Origin: Aliikangiella marina
GTDB lineage: Bacteria > Pseudomonadota > Gammaproteobacteria > Enterobacterales > Kangiellaceae
Assembly (NCBI RefSeq): GCF_007004765.1
Contig: NZ_VIKR01000004.1
Coordinates: 248,001 to 312,000 of the forward strand
Direction of reading: 5' to 3'
DNA length: 64,000 bases
In this document: positions 17,098 through 26,306 of the stretch, one piece after another
How the letters are laid out: the number at the start of each line of letters is the position of its first letter
Numbering within the stretch: position 1 is the stretch's first letter
Translations under genes and position numbers: made by a program
The notes under the pieces: model-generated
The model's input: only the letters and a program-made list of their open reading frames with translations
The model's database searches: none
Told to the model about the DNA's origin: nothing

Positions 17098-17928
17098 CTA
17101 CTCAACCAAGTGAATTCCAGATTTATCGATGGTTATTTTTCGCTGTTTGTATAGTGAACCAAGTTCTGCTTTATAAACTTTTTTACTCACACCAAATGTT
17201 TTGTAGATTAGATCCGGTGGAGCCTTGTCATTAATGGTTGAATGGCCATTATTCTCGGCTAAATGTTTTAAAATTTTATTCGCCAAGGTCTCGTTTTGTT
17301 CAAACCCCGGTTTTTTTAACGTGATATCCAGTCGTTTATCCTGCCGTACATTCTTGATAAACCCTTTGAGCTGCTGACCATAACGAATTTCTCGGAATCG
17401 ATCGCTTTCGTGCAAAATTCCCCAGTATGATTGATTAACGATCATCTTGGTGCCTAAATCAGTTTTATCACCCACAATAAGGCTCACAGGCTGACCGGTT
17501 TTTAGTCCTTTAGACTCCGGTTTAACAAAACGATTGAGCTTACTCGAGCCACATATTCTTCCGGTATTATCCTCATATACGGCGACAATATGAAATTCAC
17601 CAGGATTCATTTTTTTACTTTGCTGGCCGAAGGGCACAAAAAGATCTTTCGGCAACCCCCAATCTAAAAAGGCCCCAACTTTGCTCACCGAGACGACTTT
17701 TAGACAGGCGATTCCACCGATTTCTACCCGCGGCTTTTGGGTCGTTGCAACCACCTTATCGTTAGCGTCTTGATACAAAAACACTTGGATTTTATCCCCA
17801 ACTTCACAGTGCGAAGGGGTCAACTTGGCAGGCAAGAACAATTGGCCAAATTCTCCGGCAAACAGAAAAGTACCGCGAGCTGTTTTCTGTGCGATTTTTA
17901 AATAATTGAACTGACCGATTTTAATCAT
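17098..17928 (-). CDS. CvfB-like S1 RNA-binding protein
   Basis: 276 residues. The arrangement matches the CvfB/YitL family: an N-terminal S1-like domain (GTFLFAGEFGQLFLPAKLTPSHCEVGDKIQVFLYQD), S1 repeats (LKVVSVSKVGAFLDWGLPKDLFVPF; MIVNQSYWGILHESDRFREIRYGQQLKGFIKNVRQDKRLDITLKKPG), and a C-terminal winged helix (YKTFGVSKKVYKAELGSLYKQRKITI). These cytoplasmic proteins bind RNA. It precedes the SRPBCC and amidohydrolase genes on the same strand, 34 bp away. Confidence 0.85.
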   Translation of the reverse strand: MIKIGQFNYLKIAQKTARGTFLFAGEFGQLFLPAKLTPSHCEVGDKIQVFLYQDANDKVVATTQKPRVEIGGIACLKVVSVSKVGAFLDWGLPKDLFVPFGQQSKKMNPGEFHIVAVYEDNTGRICGSSKLNRFVKPESKGLKTGQPVSLIVGDKTDLGTKMIVNQSYWGILHESDRFREIRYGQQLKGFIKNVRQDKRLDITLKKPGFEQNETLANKILKHLAENNGHSTINDKAPPDLIYKTFGVSKKVYKAELGSLYKQRKITIDKSGIHLVE

Positions 17929-17961
17929 TTTGATTGGCTATTTTGACCGTCAACTGTCGAT

Positions 17962-18648
17962 TTAAGATAACAAGGCCTCGAGTTTAACACAGCGGCTTGC
18001 AGATTCGATGGCATTATCTCCAGTCAAATAAGGAATTTCCGCAATCAGGGGACATTTCAAGCTGGACTTTAAGGTTGCCAAGTTTTCTTTTTGTACTTGC
18101 ATATTTGGGTCAATGAAATTGGCCACCCAACCGATTAAATTCAACCCTGCTGCGTTAATGGCAGCTTGAGTCAGCATCGCATGATTAATACAACCGAGTT
18201 TCATACCGACCACCAGAATCACCTCACAGTTTTCAAATCGCGCGTAGTCGGCAAAGGTTTCTGCTGCATTGAGCGGCACTAACCAGCCTCCAGCGCCTTC
18301 GACTAAACAAAAGTCGCTGGTCACCTTGTTCACTGGACAGGCCTTTGCGACAGCTTCTACCGATAATTCCACGCCTTCCTGGATGGCCGCTATGTGAGGC
18401 GCTATGGGCTGCTTGAGCGCAAAAGGATTAACCCTTTCATAATCCGGCTTATCATCCAATGCGGCAATCAAAGTTAACGCATCATCATTTCGTGGCAGAC
18501 CATCGACAATTTCGCAACCGGCCGCTACCGGCTTAAATGCTGAGACAGTTTTCCCGGCCGCCTGCAATGCGCCAATAAGACTTGCTGTAAAAAATGTTTT
18601 GCCAACTTCAGTGTCAGTCCCTGTAATAAAAAATGGTGCGCTTGCCAT
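17962..18648 (-). CDS. bioD: Dethiobiotin synthetase
   Basis: 228 residues, the family norm. The P-loop GTDTEVGKT is at 10-18, followed by FKPVAAG (Lys contacting substrate) and VEGAGGWLVPLN, the BioD signatures. It catalyses ATP- and CO2-dependent ring closure of 7,8-diaminononanoate to dethiobiotin in biotin synthesis. The other bio genes are not in the window. It lies between cvfB-like and the AraC-type regulator gene, all on the minus strand. Confidence 0.95.
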   Translation of the reverse strand: MASAPFFITGTDTEVGKTFFTASLIGALQAAGKTVSAFKPVAAGCEIVDGLPRNDDALTLIAALDDKPDYERVNPFALKQPIAPHIAAIQEGVELSVEAVAKACPVNKVTSDFCLVEGAGGWLVPLNAAETFADYARFENCEVILVVGMKLGCINHAMLTQAAINAAGLNLIGWVANFIDPNMQVQKENLATLKSSLKCPLIAEIPYLTGDNAIESASRCVKLEALLS

Positions 18649-18725
18649 AATGATGTTTTGACTCTCTTTTGCTGTTTCTTGCTTAAGCGTAATGATTCTA
18701 CCAGCTGACGATTTTACCTTGTCTC

Positions 18726-19715
18726 TTAGAGATTAAATAGCTTCCCTCTGACCATTTCTCGATATTCTCCAGGCGTCATCTTGTTTTTGATTTTAAACTG
18801 CCTGGCAAAATAGCCTGCATCTTTAAATCCCACTCTATCAGCGATCGCTTGATGGCTCAGGTTGGTATCTTTCAACATCTCTTGTGCTTTTTGAATTTTT
18901 AAATCCGCACCGTAACTCAGCGCGGACTTACCCACCGCAGCTTTGAACCGTCTTGAAAAATTTCGCACACTCATGTTAGCCATTTTAGCGAGTGATTTTA
19001 AATTAAAATGTTGGGAGTAATGGGATTGCATCCAATCTTGAACTTCAATAATGCCTTCATCCGGATGGCGTGACGCCCCTGTTGTATACCAGGGCTTATC
19101 GTACGTACGATTAATTTCATGACTGAAATGCTGCTCAATGACTTGACTCACCTCTTTACCAAACTTGTTTTCAATAAAATAGACAGTCAAGTCTACCAAC
19201 GCATTAATACTGCCACAGCAAAACAAATTGCCCGCCTGGGTAATGAAATGATGGCGCTGTAAATTAACATTCGGGTATTTGCGTTCAAATTCATCAAAGT
19301 AGTACCAATGCGTGGTAGCGACTTTGTCATCCAACAACCCTGCGCGCGCCAACAAACCAACGCCGGTGCCGGTGGCACAGATTTGTGCACCCCGTTCATT
19401 TTGCGCTTGCAACCAGCGGATGAGCACAGGTGATCGATCAACCACAATATCAGGGTTCCCCCATATCGGCGGTAAAAAGATCGCATCCGCTTCAGGCGCG
19501 CTAGCCAAGTCAAATTTTGGTACGATGCTGAGGCCTCTCGCGTACTCAACGGGTTCACCGGCGGGTGACAATGCAGACACGACGTGGCATTTCCAGCGGC
19601 GATCAGGGCACTGTTTAATTCGAGCGACCGAGACAGCCGCAGCTATCATCTCCATTGGTAAGCTTAAGCTGGTCAGTAAAGCACGTGGATAACAGAGGAA
19701 TATTGAGTTTTGCAT
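18726..19715 (-). CDS. GlxA-type AraC family regulator (DJ-1/PfpI plus HTH)
   Basis: 329 residues. The N-terminal 190 or so form a DJ-1/PfpI-like domain (ADAIFLPPIWGNPD, CATGTGVGLLARAGLLDDKVATTHWYY), in which the nucleophile-elbow Cys is in ICATGTG. The C-terminal AraC domain has two helix-turn-helix motifs (FNLKSLAKMANMSVRNFSRRFK; SHQAIADRVGFKDAGYFARQFK). It is divergent from fabY with a 123-bp gap that holds two TATGGCCATA palindromes. It may control fabY and itself; that is inference. Confidence 0.9.
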   Translation of the reverse strand: MQNSIFLCYPRALLTSLSLPMEMIAAAVSVARIKQCPDRRWKCHVVSALSPAGEPVEYARGLSIVPKFDLASAPEADAIFLPPIWGNPDIVVDRSPVLIRWLQAQNERGAQICATGTGVGLLARAGLLDDKVATTHWYYFDEFERKYPNVNLQRHHFITQAGNLFCCGSINALVDLTVYFIENKFGKEVSQVIEQHFSHEINRTYDKPWYTTGASRHPDEGIIEVQDWMQSHYSQHFNLKSLAKMANMSVRNFSRRFKAAVGKSALSYGADLKIQKAQEMLKDTNLSHQAIADRVGFKDAGYFARQFKIKNKMTPGEYREMVRGKLFNL

Positions 19716-19734
19716 GGCTTATTTACACATTTGT

Positions 19735-19765
19735 TATGGCCATATAGTACTATTTTATGGCCATA
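19735..19765. promoter_or_regulatory. Two TATGGCCATA palindromes 21 bp apart
   Basis: Perfect 10-bp palindromes at 19735-19744 and 19756-19765, exactly two helical turns apart, in the divergent region between the AraC-type regulator and fabY. A TATAAT at 19772-19777 lies just downstream towards fabY. The arrangement looks like paired operator sites; the binding protein is not known. Confidence 0.6.
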
Positions 19766-19838
19766 AAATCCTATAATTACGTCATCAATTTTTAATAAAC
19801 TAGCCGGCAATTTATTTTGTCTTTATTCGAGAGTTAAC

Positions 19839-21683
19839 ATGAGCAAATTACCTGTGATCGTCGGTTTCGGTGGTATTAATGCTGCTGGACGAAGTTCGTT
19901 TCATCATGGCTATCGACGTCTTGTCCACGAAGCCTTATCTGAAGAGGCGCTAGCCCCTATGTTTAAAGGGCTGGCAAATTTGATGGGTAAACAAAATGCC
20001 GATGATCGGCAAGACATGCTTGACCACACGCTAATTCGCAAAATCGAAAAGCAAACATTCGACATTAATCAGGTAACGACCCATCGCAAAACCAATATGC
20101 AATCGAATGGTGAGTCAATTACCTTTGTTACTCGAAAGCGACAGTTACCTGCCAATATTCCGGATAATTGGCAAATAGAGGAAATTGAAGCGGGAAAAGT
20201 TAAAGTAACTGTTGACGGTGATTTAGAAGTGATGACCCAGGATACATACACCCCAGCGATCACCAGTGCATCGCAGCTGCCGACTGGATTCGATGCTTCA
20301 CAATACTACAACTCGAGAAACCAGCCGAAAGGCCTTCAATTGGCGGTATTTGGCGCTTCCGATGCGGTTCATTCTCTGGGAATCGATTGGGATACCGTAC
20401 TCGAACATATTCAACCAGATGAAATTTCGACCTACGCCGCTTCCGCTATTGGACAGTTGGATGATTTTGGCGGGCGCGGACTAGCGCAAGCTTCCCTAAA
20501 AGGAGGACGAGTTACCTCAAAGCAAATGTCCCTCATGTTGACTCAAATGCCAGCAGACTTTGTGAACAGTTATATGATTAACAGTGTCGGCGCGACCGGT
20601 GCGAATATCGGCGCTTGTGCGACCTTTTTGTATAATCTACGCCAAGCGATCGGCGATATTCAAGCCGGCAGAGCTCGGGTTGCTATCGTTGGTGGTGCAG
20701 AAGCGCCAATCGAACCGGAGGTAATTGAAGGTTTTAAAGCCATGGGCGCTCTCGCGGAAGACGCACAAATTGCCGCAATTGACGGCTCTGAAACTGCTGA
20801 CGATAGGCGCTTTAGCCGACCGTTTGCAGAAAATGCTGGATTTACCATTGGTGAAGCGGCCCAGTTTTTTATCCTTATGGACGACCAACTCGCTCTCGAG
20901 TTAGGTGCGACGATTTATGGTGCTGCAGCTGATGTTTTTGTGAACGCCGATGCCAATAAAAAATCGATCTCATCGCCCGGGGTTGGTAACTATATTACTG
21001 TCGCAAAATGTATGGCCCTCGCAAAAAATATTCTTGGCGAAGAAGGTGTCAAAAAAACCTATGCCTCGGCACATGGTACAAGCACTCCACAAAACCGAGT
21101 CACTGAGTCTCACATTCTTAATGAAGTTGCCAAAGCGTTTAATATCGATAAATGGCCAGTTGCGGCAATCAAAGCCTACGTTGGACACTCTCTAGGACCA
21201 GCAGGTGGTGATCAACTCGCCGCCGCTCTCGGGGTTTGGGAATACGGCATCATTCCAGGAATTAAGACGACTCACAAACTCGCTGACGATGTGTATGATT
21301 CTAACCTTGAGTTTTGTTTAGAACACAAAGCCGTGGGAGAAAAAGGTATCGATATGAATGCCGTGGTACTTAACTCCAAGGGTTTCGGCGGTAACAATGC
21401 CAGCGGATTAATTTTGTCACCCCATGTAACCATGAAAATGCTAGAAAAGAAATACGGCAACGAAGCGCTTAGTGCTTACCGAGAAAAGAATCAAGCGGTC
21501 GTGGCAAAAGCCAAAGCTTACGATGAAGCGATTACCAATGGTCAAGTTGAAGTTATCTACCACTTTGGAACTCAAGTGATGGAAGGTGATGACTTAACCA
21601 TTACTTCAGAGGGTATTTCCCTTGAGAAGTTTAAAAATCAAGTCGAGTTTAGCAACGATAATCCTTTCGCTGATTATTGTTAA
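19839..21683 (+). CDS. fabY: FabY-like beta-ketoacyl-ACP synthase
   Basis: 614 residues, much longer than FabB or FabF (about 410). The start MSKLPVIVGFGGINAAGRSSFHHGYRR strongly resembles the Pseudomonas aeruginosa FabY start as I remember it. The KAS catalytic residues are present: Cys260 (GACATF), His412 (SAHGTSTPQN) and His450 (YVGHSLGPAGG). FabY condenses acetyl-CoA with malonyl-ACP to begin fatty acid synthesis, replacing FabH in Pseudomonas. A long N-terminal insertion (about 35-165) distinguishes the type. It stands alone, divergent from the AraC-type regulator gene. Confidence 0.85.
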   Translation: MSKLPVIVGFGGINAAGRSSFHHGYRRLVHEALSEEALAPMFKGLANLMGKQNADDRQDMLDHTLIRKIEKQTFDINQVTTHRKTNMQSNGESITFVTRKRQLPANIPDNWQIEEIEAGKVKVTVDGDLEVMTQDTYTPAITSASQLPTGFDASQYYNSRNQPKGLQLAVFGASDAVHSLGIDWDTVLEHIQPDEISTYAASAIGQLDDFGGRGLAQASLKGGRVTSKQMSLMLTQMPADFVNSYMINSVGATGANIGACATFLYNLRQAIGDIQAGRARVAIVGGAEAPIEPEVIEGFKAMGALAEDAQIAAIDGSETADDRRFSRPFAENAGFTIGEAAQFFILMDDQLALELGATIYGAAADVFVNADANKKSISSPGVGNYITVAKCMALAKNILGEEGVKKTYASAHGTSTPQNRVTESHILNEVAKAFNIDKWPVAAIKAYVGHSLGPAGGDQLAAALGVWEYGIIPGIKTTHKLADDVYDSNLEFCLEHKAVGEKGIDMNAVVLNSKGFGGNNASGLILSPHVTMKMLEKKYGNEALSAYREKNQAVVAKAKAYDEAITNGQVEVIYHFGTQVMEGDDLTITSEGISLEKFKNQVEFSNDNPFADYC

Positions 21684-21816
21684 TTCATGGGTGTTTTTTT
21701 CTGCGACTTGTTTGATGGCACACACCCCAAAATCTCATCCCTCTTCTGCACGAAGAGGGATTTGATATCACCAGCTTGGGACTCTGATTGCTCGGTGCTG
21801 AATACTAGGTACTAGG

Positions 21817-21851
21817 TTCTAAGCTCTGAGTTCTAAGTTCTAAGTTCTAAG
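21817..21851. repeat. Five 7-bp tandem repeats
   Basis: TTCTAAG repeated five times (the second copy is CTCTGAG) between fabY and the thioredoxin-like gene. A 9-bp inverted repeat without a T-run lies just upstream at 21737-21761. No gene spans the repeat. Confidence 0.85.
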
Positions 21852-21890
21852 CAACTTTTCTCGCCTTAACACTTGCAGTACCGCTCAACC

Positions 21891-22421
21891 CTACTTTTTA
21901 GTGTAATGCTCAGCAAATTTCTCAAGTAAGGGATGGTTTGGATCAGAGAAAGACTGAACGGACATCACCTTTCCATTCGGATCGATGAACACTAGGCCGG
22001 GCGTACCAGTTACCCCATACATTTTAGCAACATCATCTCCTTCAAGAACTGAGCCGAAAGTGTACTCATGGTTTCGCCAGTAAACTCGTGGTTTCCAATC
22101 TTCGCGAATATTAACTGCGATAACTTTCAAACCTTTCTCTGCATATTTTTCATGTAATGTTTGAATACCTGGCAAAAGCTTTTTGCAGTATGGACACCAG
22201 GTAGCCCAAAATACTAAGATGACTGGCTGACCTTGATTATCAGATAGAGTAACCGTTTCTCCAGCAAGATTTGTCAGTGTCCAATCCTGCCCCTGATAAG
22301 CTTCTGTCGAATGGCTCACTCCGGCAGAAGCGAGGCCTGCAACGAACATTAAGGGAAGTAAAAGCAACTTTAACGGTCTCAATAAGTGATATTTTTCAAT
22401 TACAAGTAACTTGCTCACCAC
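21891..22421 (-). CDS. TlpA-like periplasmic thioredoxin-fold protein
   Basis: 176 residues from GTG 22421, with GGAG about 9 bp before it. The signal or anchor helix (LKLLLLPLMFVAGLASAG) is followed by a redoxin domain. The active site is WCPYC (Cys76, Cys79; FWATWCPYCKKLLP), and the cis-Pro loop appears as GTPGLVFIDPNG. It probably reduces or exchanges disulfides in the periplasm, as in cytochrome c maturation or stress protection. The partner is not visible. Its gene is isolated. Confidence 0.85.
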   Translation of the reverse strand: MVSKLLVIEKYHLLRPLKLLLLPLMFVAGLASAGVSHSTEAYQGQDWTLTNLAGETVTLSDNQGQPVILVFWATWCPYCKKLLPGIQTLHEKYAEKGLKVIAVNIREDWKPRVYWRNHEYTFGSVLEGDDVAKMYGVTGTPGLVFIDPNGKVMSVQSFSDPNHPLLEKFAEHYTKK

Positions 22422-22695
22422 TGCTATTTCTCCAAGTTTAAATAAAAGCTCAACGACTAAATTGACGGTTAATCGCTTTAACCGTTACAACTTGTTGATA
22501 GAACCCCATTAAAAACCAATTGAATTATTTGAACGATTGAATCAACTCGCGTTTGTATCAACCACTGACTAAATGACCGGGGTTGAGGTGATCTTCTTAC
22601 ACAAAAATTGTAATGATATTGTGCTTTCCTTATTAACCTTACCGCCATACAATGATTATATGCATACTAAATGGGTCATGGGTGTGGTCTCTTAA

Positions 22696-23142
22696 ATGGC
22701 GCTTAACGAGCTGTATCAGCAAGCAATAAAAACTCACAGCAAAAATCCAATTGGCAAAGATTTATCATTTGAAGCTACTCATCGTGCGGAAGGCTACAAT
22801 CCAAGTTGTGGTGATGAACTGTCGGTATATCTCACGTTGAATAAAGAATCCGATAAAGTGACGCATATTGGTTTTACTGGTGATGCTTGCGCGATTTGCA
22901 TCGCTTCAGCCTCCTTGATGTGCCAACATGCGCCTGGAAAAAAGACAACGGCGTTAATCAACGATCTCAATCTGCTGAGCCAGTCATTGCACGAACGGTC
23001 AGATTTAACGATCGAAACACTGAACTGTCTCACGGCAGTCAGCAAACACCCAAGTAGAATAAATTGTGCTTTACTCCCATGGAAAACACTGCAGCAGTCT
23101 TTCCAAAACCCTGGAGCTAGTTTTATTGAAAATGAAAAATAA
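22696..23142 (+). CDS. SufU/IscU-like Fe-S cluster scaffold
   Basis: 148 residues. The zinc/cluster ligands match the SufU pattern: Cys38-Gly-Asp40 (YNPSCGDE), Cys65 (GDACAICIASASLM) and Cys124 (INCALLPWKTL). SufU-type proteins accept sulfur from a cysteine desulfurase or act as cluster scaffolds. There are no suf or isc partners nearby. It lies 87 bp upstream of xdhC, which may mean it serves Fe-S insertion into a molybdenum hydroxylase (inference). Confidence 0.85.
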   Translation: MALNELYQQAIKTHSKNPIGKDLSFEATHRAEGYNPSCGDELSVYLTLNKESDKVTHIGFTGDACAICIASASLMCQHAPGKKTTALINDLNLLSQSLHERSDLTIETLNCLTAVSKHPSRINCALLPWKTLQQSFQNPGASFIENEK

Positions 23143-23229
23143 CTCTAATTAGTTACCGATATTAGTTAACAGATATTAGTCACCCGATACTAACGAACAT
23201 GATTTATACACTGACTCAAAACTCCACCT

Positions 23230-24210
23230 ATGCTGAACTTATTTAGTGCGCTCGAAACCTTCCAAGTCGACCAAGACTATGTCCTTGCAACGGTAATCCA
23301 AACGCAAGGATCAACCTATCGAAAAGCTGGCACATTAATGCTGCTCGACTCCGCGTTAAACTATTTTGGATTGATTAGCGGCGGATGTCTCGAAGGCGAC
23401 ATCCAAGAGCACACTAAAGCAGTGTTGAAAGAAAAATCCGACAAATTAATTCACTATGATATGCGAGGTGAAGAAGACTTAATATGGGGAATGGGCTTGG
23501 GTTGTGACGGAGCCATTGATCTACTCCTAAAATACTTACCAGCTAATGAGGGGCACTTTCAGTTCTTTGATATTTTGAAATCAATACAACAAGGAACGCA
23601 GCATGTTTTAAGTTTGAGTCTTAGTCCCCCCTTCGAATTTTCATTTAATAGAATTCACCCGGATAATACCAATCAGACTAGCGTCAAACTGACTGACTCT
23701 ACAATTGAAATACCACTCAAACCACCCTTGAGAATTCTCGTTTGCGGTGCATCGCCCGATGTTCCGCCTGTCGCAGGACTTGCTAAACAACTCGGGTGGC
23801 AAACCACTATCATCGACCATCGGCCAGACTTTATTCAGCCCGGGAACTTCCCAATGGCCGATAAAGTGACTTTAGTGAAACGGAACCAATGGGATAACTT
23901 TGATTTAACAAACTTCGATGCCGCTATCATTATGACGCATCAATTTGAAAGAGATGAAGAATACTTAAAGCGTTTACTGACCACGGACCTTAATTATATT
24001 GGCTTGCTTGGGCCAGTAGCCCGCAGAGATAAATTACTGGCTAACATCGGGACAACATTCGCAAATCACGAAGGACGAGTTTTTGGTCCTGTTGGTCTGG
24101 ATATTGGTGCGGACTCACCTGAAACTATCGCGCTAGCTATCATTTCAGAAATTCAGGCAGTAAAAGCGCAAAAATCTGTCGGCTTTTGCTATCAGGATGA
24201 AAACCGGTGA
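23230..24210 (+). CDS. XdhC/CoxI family molybdenum-hydroxylase maturation factor
   Basis: 326 residues. The N-terminal XdhC/CoxI domain has the typical VLATVIQTQGSTYRKAGTLMLL and GLISGGCLEGDIQEH, and the C-terminal Rossmann domain has RILVCGASPDVPPVAGLAKQLGWQTTIIDHRP and IIMTHQFERDEEYLKRLL, ending with GPVGLDIGADSPETIALAIISEI. XdhC proteins bind the molybdenum cofactor, promote its sulfuration and deliver it to xanthine dehydrogenase-like enzymes. The stop overlaps the mocA-like start by 4 bp, so both are translated together. Confidence 0.9.
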   Translation: MLNLFSALETFQVDQDYVLATVIQTQGSTYRKAGTLMLLDSALNYFGLISGGCLEGDIQEHTKAVLKEKSDKLIHYDMRGEEDLIWGMGLGCDGAIDLLLKYLPANEGHFQFFDILKSIQQGTQHVLSLSLSPPFEFSFNRIHPDNTNQTSVKLTDSTIEIPLKPPLRILVCGASPDVPPVAGLAKQLGWQTTIIDHRPDFIQPGNFPMADKVTLVKRNQWDNFDLTNFDAAIIMTHQFERDEEYLKRLLTTDLNYIGLLGPVARRDKLLANIGTTFANHEGRVFGPVGLDIGADSPETIALAIISEIQAVKAQKSVGFCYQDENR

Positions 24211-24821
24211 GCAATCTGACATTCAAAATTGCTTGCGTTTTAATTGCTGCCGGCAACTCCTCGCGTCTTGGTCAGTCGAAGCAACTGGTCAAGTACCGAG
24301 GAAAAACCTTACTCAACACCGCCATTAACCTATCACAAGTCGCGACTGATCGATTAATTATCGTCTTGGGAAGTGATGCGGAAGAACATCGACGATCTAT
24401 TCAAACAGAAAAGTCGGCGTTGACGACCGTCATGGTTAATGAAGACTGGAATCAAGGGATGGGAACATCCATTGCTAGGGGCGTTAGTGAATTAAGCGAC
24501 GATTTTTCACATGTGTTGATCATGCTTTGTGATCAGTGGGCGCTCAATGAACAAGATTTGCTCACTTTACACCAAAACTCGACAACTCACCCCAATAAAA
24601 TTATTTGCTGTGAGTACCTTGATCGCCAATCAAACAAACAGGTTTTAGGCGCACCGGCAATTTTTCCTAAAGCTTTTTTTAAAGAACTGATTCAGTTGAG
24701 AGAAACTGGGGCTCGCAAGATTTTGGAGGCTCACTCATCAGACGTTATTTCCGTAGATGTTGCAAATGCGGGTTATGACTTAGATACAGCACAAGACTTA
24801 CTTCGATTAAACCGCCACTAA
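24207..24821 (+). CDS. MocA-like molybdenum cofactor cytidylyltransferase
   Basis: 204 residues from a GTG in the GTGA overlap with xdhC. The nucleotidyltransferase signature is LIAAGNSSRLGQSKQL (12-27), with ILMLCDQWALN (about 108-118) and GAPAIFPK. MocA transfers CMP to molybdopterin-Mo to make the dinucleotide cofactor of xanthine dehydrogenase-type enzymes. Together with xdhC it forms a cofactor module, but no hydroxylase subunit lies in the window. Confidence 0.88.
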   Translation: MSNLTFKIACVLIAAGNSSRLGQSKQLVKYRGKTLLNTAINLSQVATDRLIIVLGSDAEEHRRSIQTEKSALTTVMVNEDWNQGMGTSIARGVSELSDDFSHVLIMLCDQWALNEQDLLTLHQNSTTHPNKIICCEYLDRQSNKQVLGAPAIFPKAFFKELIQLRETGARKILEAHSSDVISVDVANAGYDLDTAQDLLRLNRH

Positions 24822-25016
24822 CCGCATTAGCAAATGTCGGTATTGTTGACTGTTCAGTATTAGCGTATCCAAGCCCTATAACTTAAAGTGATGTATCTAA
24901 ATAAAAGGCTTTCGGCTACTATAGCCAATTCCGCAATAAAGGTCGCCTCACTTTCTGAGTGTGAATTGGTAAATGGATAATTAGGCCTTCCACCCGAAGC
25001 GCTGAGACTAAAACGA

Positions 25017-25943
25017 ATGAACAATATCAGCTTATTTTTGGTATCGGCTCTTATCTGGGGCTCAACCTGGATAATGATTACTTTTCAACTGGGAGAAGTA
25101 GAACCTTTAGTATCGGTGGTTTATCGTTTTTTCCTAGCAAGCACTATCGTATTTAGCTTTTGTTTGTTGACCAAGCGCTCATTTAAATTCTCTGCCAAGG
25201 ATCATAAATTAATTTTCATTCAGGGATTATTGTTATTTGGTTTCAACTACTGGGCTACCTATGTTGGAATTACCAAAATCAACAGTGCACTCGCTGCAAT
25301 CTTGAGCACCAGCATCGTTTACTTTAACGTTATATTTGCGCGCATTTTTCTCGCTGAGCCAATAAAAGTTGAGGTGATAGTCGGTGCGACCATCGGCGTC
25401 GTCGGTATCGTCTTAATTTTTATGCCTGAAATTGAGATTGGTGAAAACAAAGACGCGACCTGGTACGGCATTGGCTTAATCCTACTCGGTAGTGTTTTCG
25501 CCTCACTCGGTAATATCGCATCAGCCAAAACACAACGGAGAAAAATTCCGGTTCTCCAAGCGAATGCCTTCGGCATGGGATACGCATCACTGCTATTTGC
25601 CACAATTGCGATATTTAGCGGCTACCAATTCACCTTCGAAATGACTTTCGAGTACGTCGGTTCCCTAATCTACCTCGCACTGTTTGGCTCGGTATTAGCA
25701 TTTGGCGCATTTCTCACATTGTTAGGCCGAATTGGACCTGACAAAGCTGGTTACGTCACTCTCGTCTATCCAGTCGTAGCGATGGTGCTCTCGACCTTTT
25801 TTGAAAACTATATTTGGACGACCGAAGGACTCATTGGTTTAGTCGCTATTCTGATTGGCAATTTTGTCGCAATGGGCAAATACCGAAATTTAGCACTCTA
25901 TCAAAAATGGAAGCAATCGCAGACGGCTCAATCGACTCGTTAG
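25017..25943 (+). CDS. DMT superfamily (EamA) transporter
   Basis: 308 residues with ten hydrophobic helices in two EamA repeats. The starts of the repeats are visible: LFLVSALIWGSTWIMITFQ (5-23) and WYGIGLILLGSVFASLGNI (about 150-168). RIGPDKAGYVTLVYPVVAMVLSTFFENY near the end is typical. Members export amino acids or metabolites across the inner membrane. No regulatory partner is adjacent. Confidence 0.88.
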   Translation: MNNISLFLVSALIWGSTWIMITFQLGEVEPLVSVVYRFFLASTIVFSFCLLTKRSFKFSAKDHKLIFIQGLLLFGFNYWATYVGITKINSALAAILSTSIVYFNVIFARIFLAEPIKVEVIVGATIGVVGIVLIFMPEIEIGENKDATWYGIGLILLGSVFASLGNIASAKTQRRKIPVLQANAFGMGYASLLFATIAIFSGYQFTFEMTFEYVGSLIYLALFGSVLAFGAFLTLLGRIGPDKAGYVTLVYPVVAMVLSTFFENYIWTTEGLIGLVAILIGNFVAMGKYRNLALYQKWKQSQTAQSTR

Positions 25944-26183
25944 ATGCAAAAATGCTTGATGAAACTCAGCCCCTGGCCGCTGTTAAACATCTTGATACGC
26001 AAAATCGGCTCGCGAGTTTCAGCTACTACCTTTGAAGCTCAAGTTCCGGCTTAAACCAGTGTTCAGTTCTCAGGCTTAAATAAAGTGATCCGCTTGATAA
26101 CTGACCAATATTGACTATTATTAGCGCCAAATGAGTGCTGACTGAAACAGGTCACATAACTGCAATATTCTCAAAGCCGAGTA

Positions 26184-26208
26184 AAAAAGCCTATTTATCA
26201 CGCTTTTT
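26184..26208 (+). terminator. Weak possible terminator after the EamA transporter
   Basis: AAAAAGC (26184-26190) pairs with GCTTTTT (26202-26208) across an 11-base loop. The stem is short and AT-rich, so the call is tentative. Confidence 0.3.
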
Positions 26209-26306
26209 AGATATAACAGTATCAATAGTTCACCTTTGAAGACTGAGATCGCACGGTTAAAACCTGAGATCCACAGTGGATTGGTCGTAAACAGTCACCT
26301 AAATGT

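Noticed and set aside
21737-21761. Hairpin after fabY as a Rho-independent terminator
   Set aside because: The 9-bp stem is good but there is no T-run on either strand.
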